Shown here piece after piece: positions 1 through 7,501 of a stretch of 8,606 bases of DNA (positions within the stretch are counted from its first letter, which is position 1; each line of letters opens with the position of its first letter). Both the position numbers and the translations under genes were made by a program. The notes under the pieces are model-generated. The model worked only from the letters and a program-made list of their open reading frames with translations. It did no database searches and had not been told where the DNA came from. The DNA is taken from contig DLLA01000176.1 in assembly GCA_002479035.1 (NCBI GenBank), positions 16,107 to 24,712 of the forward strand, in the 5' to 3' direction. The DNA comes from Bacteroidales bacterium UBA7574 (GTDB lineage Bacteria > Bacteroidota > Bacteroidia > Bacteroidales > Paludibacteraceae).

Positions 1-2499
1 GTCTCTTCGTGGGCTGCTACGCCTTCGCCCAAGCGCGACTTTCGTGGTGCTTGGCTCAGTACCGTATGGGCTATAGACTGGCCCAACCATCGCGGTACCA
101 CCGAAGAGGATGTCAAAAGCCAAAAGGTGGAGATGCGCACTATTCTCAACAACTACGAGAAGTGCAATATCAACGCCTGCTTCTTCCAAGTGCGTGGTAT
201 GAGCGATGCTATGTATCGGTCCAAGTACGAGCCATGGTCGCAGTACCTCACGGGCACCCGCGGACAGGAACCTACCTACGACCCCTTGCAGTATCTCATC
301 GACGAAGCACACGCGCGGGGTATCGAGGTGCATGCGTGGCTCAACCCGTATCGTTATGCCACTTCGGAGGATAACTACGGCACCCTACCCACCGACTACT
401 CGGTCACGCACCCCGATTGGCTCATCAATTGTGGCGGCATCACCATTCTCAACCCTGGCGAACCTACTGTGCGCAAGCGTATCGTGGATGTGGTATGCGA
501 CATCATCGACAACTACGATGTGGACGGCATAGTCTTCGACGACTATTTTTATCAGGATGGCATGAAGGACGAGTACGACGACCGTCTCTATGCCCTCTAC
601 AACCCCGACTCCCTCTCGCGTGCTGACTGGCGTCGTGCACAAGTCAACCTTATGGTGGCAGAGGTCAATGCGGCTATCAAGGCACGCAAGCCTTGGTGTC
701 GTTTTGGCATTGGTCCTGCCGGTGTAGCGGCTTCCAACAAGGCAGTGGCAGACAAGTATGGCATCACACCTTGTCCCGCAGGCAGCGATTGGCAGTACAA
801 CCAAATATATGCCGAACCCGTTCAGTGGTATGTGGAGCATAGCCTCGACTACATCACACCGCAAGTCTATTGGACCATCGGCTCTGCTAACGACTATTCC
901 AAGATTGCCCCATGGTGGTACGTGGTTGCCAACAAGTTCGGACGTCATTGCTATATCAGCCAGTCGCTTACAGCCCTGTCTCCTACCAAGACAATGCCTG
1001 CGGGTATTTCTGAGCGTGAGCGCATCGCTGCCGAGAGCCACAATACCAATTTCTATGCCGGCGAGATAGTCAATCAGATACTCCTTGACCACGCTTCTGC
1101 CAAAGAGAACGCCCCTGGCAGTGTGTTCTGGTCCACCAATAAAATTGCTGTAACGGGTTTTATCAAGAGCGTGGTACGTGATGCCTACACTCGCAAAGCC
1201 ATTGTGCCTAACCTTACATGGTTCTTGCCTGCTGAGGTACAAGGCTTGGTCTCAGACCTCTCTCGCGAGGGACAAACCCTCTCTTGGCAATATGCCACCG
1301 AAGGGCAGCGTTTCGGTATCTATGCCATGCCGCTGAACAAGCGACACGACACCAAAGCCCTCACCACATCGCTCTATTACCAAGGTATGACCTATGGCAA
1401 TTCGTTCACGTTGGCAGATTCTATCACCTCCGACTATGCAGTGTGTGTCACGGTCATCGACCGTTATGGCAACGAGTATGCCCCGCGTTTCTTGGGTGAG
1501 GACGTGCAGAATGCAGTAGCCCCGAAACTACTATCGCCCGCCGATGGAGATAGTATTCTCCTCCCCAACTACCTGTCGTGGGAGGCAATACCGGACGCTA
1601 TGGGCTATCAGGTTGAGGTGGCGTATGATGAGGCATTCACTCGCCTCATCGCTACCGTCCCCACAGACACCAATGCTTTCCTTACGCAATCCGTTCAGGA
1701 GATAGACGGACATTCCACCTGCTATTGGCGTGTACGCGCTATGGTGCCCAATAGCCCTTCCGTTTATTCTGAGGTGCGTTCTTTCCGCGGACGGCTGTTC
1801 TCTGTAGTATATCCGCAAGATGGCGAGTCGGGAGTCCCTGTTACGCCCACTATCCGTTGGGACAATGCCATAGAGGGAGCGGAATACCACGTACAGATAG
1901 CCTCTGCCGCTACTTTTGCTGACAAGGAAATTGTCTTCTCTGCTACCACGTATGACACCCAAGTCTCCATCCCTGAGGATATCCTTACTTACGGAGCCAA
2001 CTACTATGTGCGTGTGCGTATTCTCACGGGATATATTGATGTAACCTCCACCCCGAATCTCTTCACTACTGAGGAGGTCGTTATGGTGCCGCCTGCTGTG
2101 CTTACTCCGGAGGCGAACTCCACAGAGCAAGGCGACTCGGTACTGGTATCGTGGAGCAATACACCCAACAACGGTTTCCGTCTTGAGTGGGCAAACTCCT
2201 CGTCTTTCCCTAACCGCGGCAAGAAAGTCAAATCGGTGGATATGGGCAACTATCAATGCCGCATCGGCGGTCTCACCCAAGGCACATGGTACCTGCGTGT
2301 GGCTACTATCCGCATCGACAACACATGGACAGACTACAGCGATGTCGTTTCTTTCAACTATGAGCCGGGTACTGGAGTGGACGAGGTGCATATCGACCTC
2401 TCCTCTTCACCATGCTACGACCTGCAAGGGCGATTGGTAGGAGAACCGCAATCGGGACATATCTATATCCAAAATGGCAAACTAATATACCAACAATAA
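1..2499 (+). CDS. Secreted GHL10 (DUF187) glycoside hydrolase-like protein, 5'-truncated by window
   Basis: The reading frame is open from base 1, so the start codon and presumed signal peptide lie upstream; 832 residues are visible (numbered from base 1). The ATG at 127 is internal, because family-typical sequence (KRDFRGAWLSTVWAIDWP, from residue 11) precedes it. Residues about 10-370 match the GHL10/DUF187 TIM-barrel family related to Bacillus YngK and E. coli DigH: HAWLNPYR at 111-118, VDGIVFDDYFY at 174-184 with candidate acidic catalytic residues D180/D181, and TPQVYW at 286-291. Three fibronectin-III-like β-modules follow at about 507-599, 602-693 and 697-790, with recurring openings such as LLSPADG, VVYPQDG and VLTPEAN. 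The C-terminus (806-832) is a sorting-like tail, YDLQGRLV then IYIQNGKLIY. Known family members act on glycans, DigH on peptidoglycan strands lacking peptides; the substrate here is unknown. The family call is firm; catalytic activity is inferred. Confidence 0.9.
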   Translation, partial: VSSWAATPSPKRDFRGAWLSTVWAIDWPNHRGTTEEDVKSQKVEMRTILNNYEKCNINACFFQVRGMSDAMYRSKYEPWSQYLTGTRGQEPTYDPLQYLIDEAHARGIEVHAWLNPYRYATSEDNYGTLPTDYSVTHPDWLINCGGITILNPGEPTVRKRIVDVVCDIIDNYDVDGIVFDDYFYQDGMKDEYDDRLYALYNPDSLSRADWRRAQVNLMVAEVNAAIKARKPWCRFGIGPAGVAASNKAVADKYGITPCPAGSDWQYNQIYAEPVQWYVEHSLDYITPQVYWTIGSANDYSKIAPWWYVVANKFGRHCYISQSLTALSPTKTMPAGISERERIAAESHNTNFYAGEIVNQILLDHASAKENAPGSVFWSTNKIAVTGFIKSVVRDAYTRKAIVPNLTWFLPAEVQGLVSDLSREGQTLSWQYATEGQRFGIYAMPLNKRHDTKALTTSLYYQGMTYGNSFTLADSITSDYAVCVTVIDRYGNEYAPRFLGEDVQNAVAPKLLSPADGDSILLPNYLSWEAIPDAMGYQVEVAYDEAFTRLIATVPTDTNAFLTQSVQEIDGHSTCYWRVRAMVPNSPSVYSEVRSFRGRLFSVVYPQDGESGVPVTPTIRWDNAIEGAEYHVQIASAATFADKEIVFSATTYDTQVSIPEDILTYGANYYVRVRILTGYIDVTSTPNLFTTEEVVMVPPAVLTPEANSTEQGDSVLVSWSNTPNNGFRLEWANSSSFPNRGKKVKSVDMGNYQCRIGGLTQGTWYLRVATIRIDNTWTDYSDVVSFNYEPGTGVDEVHIDLSSSPCYDLQGRLVGEPQSGHIYIQNGKLIYQQ

Positions 2500-2526
2500 A
2501 TTTAACCAATTAAAAACAAACAACTT
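2500..2526 (+). promoter_or_regulatory. A/T-rich, Shine-Dalgarno-less leader of the 2527 gene
   Basis: The 27 nt between the stop of the GHL10 gene and the ATG at 2527 are almost entirely A, T and C, with an AATTAAAAACAAACAAC run just before the start and no purine-rich Shine-Dalgarno match. Unstructured A-rich leaders are typical of Bacteroidota start sites. The gap contains no hairpin-plus-T-run terminator, which is compatible with read-through from the upstream gene. I see no convincing TAnnTTTG promoter motif in it. Confidence 0.45.
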
Positions 2527-5010
2527 ATGAAAAGACTTTGTACAATGATGGCGGCTGTCTTGGTGGCTGCAATGTCATTTGCTGACGTGGAGTATGAACT
2601 CAACGGAGGTTGGACCAACGATGACGGTTGGCAAAATAAGCAAGACATTTATGAGACAATGAACCAAATGTGGAATAAGTATGCAGATATCAAAGAGGAT
2701 GCAGCACATTACACATGGACTCCAATTGACTCCTGTAAGGCTGTCAACGAGGGACTTCCTACTGCTACCGATGGAACTGTGTTGACCCCAAAATTCCTGG
2801 AGTTTTTCAATGAAGCAACGACCTTAGACAAATTCCAATGGTTGGCAGATTATATGCAATATGTATGTACACTTCAGAAAGTGGAAGCAGGTCTGTTGAA
2901 AGAAGGTAATGGTGCTTTCTTACGCTATAACCTGCAAGCATTCTTTATGAATACCCAACGCACTTCTTGGCCTGTTTCGGCTAACTACGAGGCGTATGGC
3001 AATATCGACTATTTCCAAGCCTATTGGAGACACGGCTTTGCCAACCCCACCAAGGTAGAGGGCGAGTATATCCTCCAAGCACCTTACAAAGAAACCACCG
3101 ACGAAGCCACGGGGGCTATCGTTAAATGGACTTTTGATGGCTGGTATGCGGACAAGGACTTCAAAGGTAATAAAGTCCTGAAAATTGATGCCAATACTAC
3201 AGGTACTCTCTATGCAAAATGGGTAGAGTACATTCCTACTATCGCAGAGGTTAGTGCTATGACTGACGGAACTTCTACCAAAATCAAGGCTACTATCACG
3301 TTCTTCGATGGCGTAGAGGCGTATCTTCAAGACGCTACCGCCGGTATGCGTGTCATTTTCCCCGCTGATACCAAGTTAGCGGAGAACACCCTGTATGTTG
3401 TCAAGGGAACCAAAGGAACCGAGAATGGTGCTCCTGTACTTACTGTTACCGAGATTGAGTCGCAAGAGGCTGCTTCTGCTATTGTGCCTATCGTGGCAGA
3501 CCAAGTTCGTTTCTTGCCCGACTATGTAGGCATGCTCATCAAATTGGAGGGTAAGCGTGTTGCCGGTTATTCTGCAGATGGCGACCCGCTCTTCCGTGAC
3601 GACTTCGATACGATTCCTACTTTCAAATTGCCTGTTGACCAAAATACGTTCACTATCCGCCGCAAAACGGATGTCACTGGTGTGGTAGAGCGTATGGCTC
3701 CCTATGTGGCTGGCACCGACTCTTTGAGTGGCCTCCGTATCCGCGCCTTTATGAAGAATGTAACCCCTTCTGCTCCTGCAGGCCGCGACAAACACGAGTA
3801 CGAGACATTGAACACCAATGGTGGTGAGTACACACTCGTTAACGATTGGATGTTCTCGGTACAAGAGGACAACTTCAACTCCAACAAACCTAACGACATC
3901 GCCTCGGGTAGCCGTGCTGTAGTTCTCCACAATGGCTTCTTGTACTTCCCGAACCGCGATGCTAACCAACCTTCTTATGTTAACTTCAAGAAAGTCAATG
4001 TGGCTGATGGCGATATGTTCGATGCTATTCCTGCCGCTGATTATCTGTTCCGCGCACGTGGAATCGCAGGTCGCGACTTCGTCTTCGGTCCTGCCAATGA
4101 CCTCAAGAAGGACAACGCAGATCACGTATTGGCTGCCAACCTCATCACAAGTGCCAAAGGCGAGTACCAAGTTTGGGTAATGGACGACATTGACAATGGC
4201 AAGGGCTACCTCCTCATCAACGACACCACACTCAACGATGATTATTCTACGAACGCCACTATCCGTTTTGATGCGTTTGGCGTCTATGGTGATGTTACCA
4301 AGGACGCTACTGTCATGGCTGCCAGTGCTTCCACTTCGGATGTGTACTACTGGCAAATCAAAGATGGTAAGTGGGATGGTAAGCACGAGTGGATTCCTAC
4401 AGAGGGTGGCTACAATTTCAGTTATGCTCCTCAAATCTTCCCGATTGAGAACGATATGTTCTATGTGGATGGCTTCAACAACTATCCTATCCTCTTCAAT
4501 ACGGACGGTGAGGCACTTGACTTCTTCGATATGGAAGATGAGATTTGCAAGGGATTGGTTACCAACCGCAACGGCAAGGCGCGTGCTACCGGTCATAACG
4601 GTTTGGCTGAGTTCGAGTTGGATGGCGAATACTTCCTTCTCATCGCAGGAAACAATACCGCAGGAGACCCTGCTTCTACATTCGTTCTCTACAAGTGTAA
4701 AGACGGGAACCGTACCTTCAACGAAATGACCCAGATGTGGGAGTTCCCCTACGACGGTATGGGTGGTGTCAGCAACGATGTGCGTACCGCTGTGCCGTAT
4801 GTGCAAATCGTGGACGAACACACCGCCAAGTTGTGCGTTTACACCAACAACAACGGCTACGGCGTTTACACCTTCACAGCCAAGGCTGGCACGGGCGTTG
4901 AGAACACCAAAGTTGAGACTGTTGGTGCCGACAAGCAGATGATTGACGGACAACTCTATATCATCCGCAATGGCGTTCGCTATTCCGTTATGGGTAGCGT
5001 AGTGAAATAA
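2527..5010 (+). CDS. Secreted multidomain protein: LNGG domain, InlB-B-like repeat, OB-like and β-propeller-like (DUF4623-like) regions, C-terminal tail
   Basis: 827 residues. A Sec signal peptide is clear: MKR, a hydrophobic core, then SFA|D with predicted cleavage after residue 19. Residues 22-28 (EYELNGG) begin an N-terminal domain rich in aromatic residues (to about 178) that includes NTQRTSWPVSANY. Residues 181-232 resemble the second part of an InlB-B/Flg_new repeat (WTFDGWYADKDFKG, ending GTLYAKW). Residues about 235-400 look like an OB-fold-type β-domain (IKATITFFDGVEAYLQDATA). From about 435 to 785 the protein resembles DUF4623-type β-propellers: VVLHNGFLYFPNRDANQPS, then HVLAANLITS and repeated short β-blade-like stretches. 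The end (805-827) is a sorting-like tail, QLYIIRNGVRYSVMGSVVK. No catalytic motif is visible; a binding or adhesin-like surface role is inference. The ATG at 2527 is chosen because it immediately precedes the signal peptide. The 27-nt gap to the upstream gene suggests co-transcription. Confidence 0.88.
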   Translation: MKRLCTMMAAVLVAAMSFADVEYELNGGWTNDDGWQNKQDIYETMNQMWNKYADIKEDAAHYTWTPIDSCKAVNEGLPTATDGTVLTPKFLEFFNEATTLDKFQWLADYMQYVCTLQKVEAGLLKEGNGAFLRYNLQAFFMNTQRTSWPVSANYEAYGNIDYFQAYWRHGFANPTKVEGEYILQAPYKETTDEATGAIVKWTFDGWYADKDFKGNKVLKIDANTTGTLYAKWVEYIPTIAEVSAMTDGTSTKIKATITFFDGVEAYLQDATAGMRVIFPADTKLAENTLYVVKGTKGTENGAPVLTVTEIESQEAASAIVPIVADQVRFLPDYVGMLIKLEGKRVAGYSADGDPLFRDDFDTIPTFKLPVDQNTFTIRRKTDVTGVVERMAPYVAGTDSLSGLRIRAFMKNVTPSAPAGRDKHEYETLNTNGGEYTLVNDWMFSVQEDNFNSNKPNDIASGSRAVVLHNGFLYFPNRDANQPSYVNFKKVNVADGDMFDAIPAADYLFRARGIAGRDFVFGPANDLKKDNADHVLAANLITSAKGEYQVWVMDDIDNGKGYLLINDTTLNDDYSTNATIRFDAFGVYGDVTKDATVMAASASTSDVYYWQIKDGKWDGKHEWIPTEGGYNFSYAPQIFPIENDMFYVDGFNNYPILFNTDGEALDFFDMEDEICKGLVTNRNGKARATGHNGLAEFELDGEYFLLIAGNNTAGDPASTFVLYKCKDGNRTFNEMTQMWEFPYDGMGGVSNDVRTAVPYVQIVDEHTAKLCVYTNNNGYGVYTFTAKAGTGVENTKVETVGADKQMIDGQLYIIRNGVRYSVMGSVVK

Positions 5011-5030
5011 ACCAATTTTAGTTCGTTACG

Positions 5031-5085
5031 TTATCGAGTCTTTATCGGGTTATTAACGGGTTGTTATCGGGTTATTAACGGGTTG
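5031..5085 (+). repeat. Tandem array of five 11-bp units (two perfect 22-bp copies plus one degenerate half)
   Basis: Read directly from the sequence, the units are TTATCGAGTCT (5031-5041), TTATCGGGTTA (5042-5052), TTAACGGGTTG (5053-5063), TTATCGGGTTA (5064-5074) and TTAACGGGTTG (5075-5085). Units 2+3 and 4+5 form two identical 22-bp copies. Within a copy the two 11-mers differ at only two positions, so the underlying period is 11 bp, close to one DNA helical turn. The first unit is a diverged copy. The array lies wholly between genes. It could be a slippage-prone microsatellite, a set of protein-binding sites on one face of the helix, or part of a transcript structure; the sequence alone does not decide. 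Confidence 0.85.
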
Positions 5086-5105
5086 TTCCCGTGAGCATAC
5101 CGATA
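5065..5105 (+). other. Imperfect stem-loop overlapping the end of the repeat array
   Basis: An inner hairpin pairs ACGGG (5078-5082) with CCCGT (5088-5092) around a TTGTT loop. An outer stem pairs TATCGG (5065-5070) with CCGATA (5100-5105). The two stems are separated by symmetrical 7-nt internal loops (5071-5077 and 5093-5099). No T-run follows, so it is not a canonical intrinsic terminator. It may be an mRNA structure in the 5' leader of the 5145 gene or a 3'-end stabiliser of the upstream transcript. The pairing is found by eye and has not been tested energetically. Confidence 0.35.
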
Positions 5106-5144
5106 CCCTCACCATAGATTAACCGATGTACAAAACTTGAAACA

Positions 5145-7496
5145 ATGAAGCGAATACTGCATCTATTCACCCTCACCCTGTTACTTCTGCCCTTATCCCT
5201 AAGGGCGGAGGTAACGTTGGGTGGTAGTGCTTATACCGTAGATACCCTGACCCGCTATATGGTGGGTCCGGGTACTTACTATACCCAAGTGCGTCTCTTC
5301 CTGAGTGACGGCGGAGGCAGCAGACGCGACGTTTATATCCTCCAAGTGGACCGGCGCAATCCCTATGTGTCTGTCCATACCGTCCTTGCCAACGACTCTA
5401 TTGAGAAGGGAGAAGAACCCTCCCACATGGCGCAGCGTAAGTCCCAAGCGGGGCAACGTTATTTTGCCGGTACCAATGGCGACTGGTGGTCCACCGACCG
5501 ACCTGGCGTACCCGAAGGTGCCTTCGTTACCGAAAACACTATTGCCATCACGCCCCAGAACGGGCGTGCCACCTTGGCTATGTGCGCTATTGACCAAAAC
5601 GATAGCCTCTACTACGGACACGATTTCTTCACCGATGTCTGGCTTGAAACTGACAACAACTCAGTCCGTTGCTCACATGTCAATGACATTCGCTATGAGA
5701 ACGAACTGGTCCTGTATAACTCCTACAACGGCACTTGCACTCACACCGACAATAGTGGTACCGAGGTGCTATGCCGTATCCTCCCTGGCTCCGCTTGGGG
5801 TACCAATACCACCCTTCAAGCCGAAGTGGTGCGTATCGAATCAGCCAAAGGCAATATGCATATCGAGGACGGTTGCTTCGTCCTCTCTGCCCGTGACGAT
5901 ATGCAGCAGCATCTCAAAGCCCTCACCGAGGGACAGCAAATACGCCTGCGGATAGCCACTTCTATCAATGGCACCTATGCCGACTTCAAGGCTGCCCTTG
6001 GCGGGCAGGACCGCACCTTCATGCTGGTCAATGGCGTAGTGGACAACAACTGGGACGAACGTCATCCCCGAACGGGACTCGGATTCTCCGTTACGGGTGA
6101 TACTATCATACATTGTGTGGTTGATGGGCGTGGCAAGTCCATCGGTGCCACTACGGGCGAATTGGCGGAAATCATGCAGTTCTTTGGTGCCTACAATGCC
6201 ATGAATATGGAGGGCGGTGGCTCCAGTACTATGTACCTGGCCTCGCACGGAGTGATGAATGTCCCCTCCGACGGACACGAGCGTGCCGAGTCCCAAGGTA
6301 TATTTGCTGTCAGCAGTGCCCCTGATGATGAGGTGGTTGCCAAGATAGCGGTCTACGAACCCTCTGTATCTATGCCCCGATATGGTATGTTGCGCCCTCG
6401 TTTCTTGGGCTACAACCAATACGATATGCTCCTCAACACTGACCAACAGGGTGTTACCCTTTCATGTGACCCCGCTGTCGGATACATTGATGCCGAAGGG
6501 CGTTTTGTCTGCCAAGGCTCTGGTGACCTTGTAGCCTCGTTGGGCAATATCCGCACAACGTTGCATATCACTATGGTGGCAGACGCTCCTATTGCTGTTC
6601 GTCTTGACTCAGTTCTTGTCTCCGACGAGACGCAGTACCCCATTGAGGTGGACGGTATCATCGGAAACAACTCCATTACACTCCAACCGGAAGCCCTCAC
6701 ATGGACGGTGGCTGACCCCGCTGTTGCGGTAGTCTCCGAGCGGGGTATCCTTACGGGGCTTGTAAATGGCTACACCGCTGTGGTTGGGCAACTCGGTGAG
6801 TTCGCCGACACCATCCTTGTACATGTGCAGAACGTGGACGCCAAACCCTGTCATTGGGTGCTTGGCATGCAGGATATGACCCTCAAGCCTTCTTCCTCTG
6901 CGTGGAAAGCGCAGATGGTGGACACTATGGATGCGCAAATCCTATCGTTGAACTATACGGGTGGACGACAGGCAAACATCAAGTTCCTTGCCGACCGGCT
7001 CATCTACTCTGACCCCGACTATCTCGAACTCCGCTTCACGCCGCAAGATAACTTAATCCAATCGGTTACTATTGGTGTCCGTGCCAATGGCAGCACCAAG
7101 ACCTTGCTTCATAGCACCACAGACCTGCAAGCAGGGCTAATCAACCGTTTGGTGGTTGATCTCGACAGCATCTTTCGCGCAGATGCCCTTGCTTCCGAAC
7201 AAGAGTGGCGCGACAACGACCAGGCCATCTATCCCGTCCGTCTTGAGTTCGCTACGTTTGCTTTCAGCAAAGATGCTGCCAAGCAGCAGTATCGTATTCC
7301 CATTGATGGTTGGTATCTCCATTTCGGAGAGGTGGCACCATTGCCTTCAGGTGTAGTTCCTGTCTCGGCGGATACTGCTATGACAGATGTCTGCAAGGTG
7401 TGTACCGCTGGGGGCATCCTTATTCGTAAAGGCAATAGATGGTTTGATATATTGGGACGCCCTGTAGAAGAAGTTAATAGTATTATAAAGTATTGA
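5145..7496 (+). CDS. Secreted NAGPA-family phosphodiester glycosidase with Ig-like and CBM-like C-terminal modules
   Basis: 783 residues. Signal peptide: MKR, a leucine-rich core, then LRA|E (cleavage after about 21). Residues about 60-388 match the phosphodiester glycosidase family (PF09992), named for mammalian NAGPA, which removes GlcNAc from phosphodiester-linked mannose. Visible landmarks: TNGDWW at 110-115, HPRTGLG at 307-313, VVDGR with D327, and EGGGSST at 356-362, where members I recall have DGGGS. Two Big_2/Ig-like stretches follow (about 436-477 and 513-563). Next is a β-sandwich-like region (about 570-728, ending IPIDGWYLHFG) resembling the carbohydrate-binding-type module after NAGPA domains in other bacteria. 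The end carries a tail, ILIRKGNRWFDILGRPV (758-774), plus nine extra residues. The following gene is a paralogue 5 nt downstream. Family assignment is firm; substrate and localisation are inferred. Confidence 0.92.
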   Translation: MKRILHLFTLTLLLLPLSLRAEVTLGGSAYTVDTLTRYMVGPGTYYTQVRLFLSDGGGSRRDVYILQVDRRNPYVSVHTVLANDSIEKGEEPSHMAQRKSQAGQRYFAGTNGDWWSTDRPGVPEGAFVTENTIAITPQNGRATLAMCAIDQNDSLYYGHDFFTDVWLETDNNSVRCSHVNDIRYENELVLYNSYNGTCTHTDNSGTEVLCRILPGSAWGTNTTLQAEVVRIESAKGNMHIEDGCFVLSARDDMQQHLKALTEGQQIRLRIATSINGTYADFKAALGGQDRTFMLVNGVVDNNWDERHPRTGLGFSVTGDTIIHCVVDGRGKSIGATTGELAEIMQFFGAYNAMNMEGGGSSTMYLASHGVMNVPSDGHERAESQGIFAVSSAPDDEVVAKIAVYEPSVSMPRYGMLRPRFLGYNQYDMLLNTDQQGVTLSCDPAVGYIDAEGRFVCQGSGDLVASLGNIRTTLHITMVADAPIAVRLDSVLVSDETQYPIEVDGIIGNNSITLQPEALTWTVADPAVAVVSERGILTGLVNGYTAVVGQLGEFADTILVHVQNVDAKPCHWVLGMQDMTLKPSSSAWKAQMVDTMDAQILSLNYTGGRQANIKFLADRLIYSDPDYLELRFTPQDNLIQSVTIGVRANGSTKTLLHSTTDLQAGLINRLVVDLDSIFRADALASEQEWRDNDQAIYPVRLEFATFAFSKDAAKQQYRIPIDGWYLHFGEVAPLPSGVVPVSADTAMTDVCKVCTAGGILIRKGNRWFDILGRPVEEVNSIIKY

Positions 7497-7501
7497 TACG
7501 T

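Larger units (their letters stand above)
5011..5144 (+). other. Intergenic region with repeat array, possible stem-loop and leader of the NAGPA gene
   Basis: This 134-nt gap is the only sizeable non-coding stretch in the window. In order it holds an A/T-rich start, an 11-bp-periodic tandem array (5031-5085), an imperfect stem-loop overlapping the array's end (5065-5105), and a leader ending ACAAAACTTGAAACA directly before the ATG at 5145. No Shine-Dalgarno sequence is seen. It is the most likely place for a transcription boundary between the upstream and downstream gene pairs, but I cannot point to a convincing Bacteroidota -33/-7 promoter or an intrinsic terminator. Confidence 0.5.

Noticed and set aside
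127..129. ATG at 127 as the true start of the GHL10 gene.
   Set aside because: The 42 codons before it are open and encode the conserved first strand of the GHL10 barrel (FRGAWLSTVWAIDWP), so the real start lies upstream of the window.
9..374. Plus-strand frame beginning at base 9 (121 codons), and other short plus-strand frames inside the four genes, such as 4190-4729.
   Set aside because: They overlap strong family matches in another frame and their translations show no family features; they are shadow frames.
3376..4953. A 525-codon open frame on the minus strand, antisense to the 2527 gene, and similar long minus-strand frames at 385-1242, 1531-2391, 5841-6446 and 7730-8602.
   Set aside because: Each lies wholly inside a well-supported plus-strand gene. 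Their translations are low-complexity in I, V, R, C and H with no recognisable domain or signal peptide, as expected from the reverse complement of codon-biased coding DNA.
5031..5085. CRISPR array.
   Set aside because: The units are 11 bp and directly abutting with no spacers, and no cas genes are nearby.
5078..5105. Intrinsic (rho-independent) terminator after the 2527 gene.
   Set aside because: A GC hairpin is present, but the bases after both stems (GAGCATAC, then CCCTCACC) contain no T-run, so I describe only a possible stem-loop.
5011..5144. Bacteroidota-type promoter (TTTG near -33 and TAnnTTTG near -7) before the 5145 gene.
   Set aside because: I found no pair of matches with acceptable spacing; the best partial matches are too weak to annotate.
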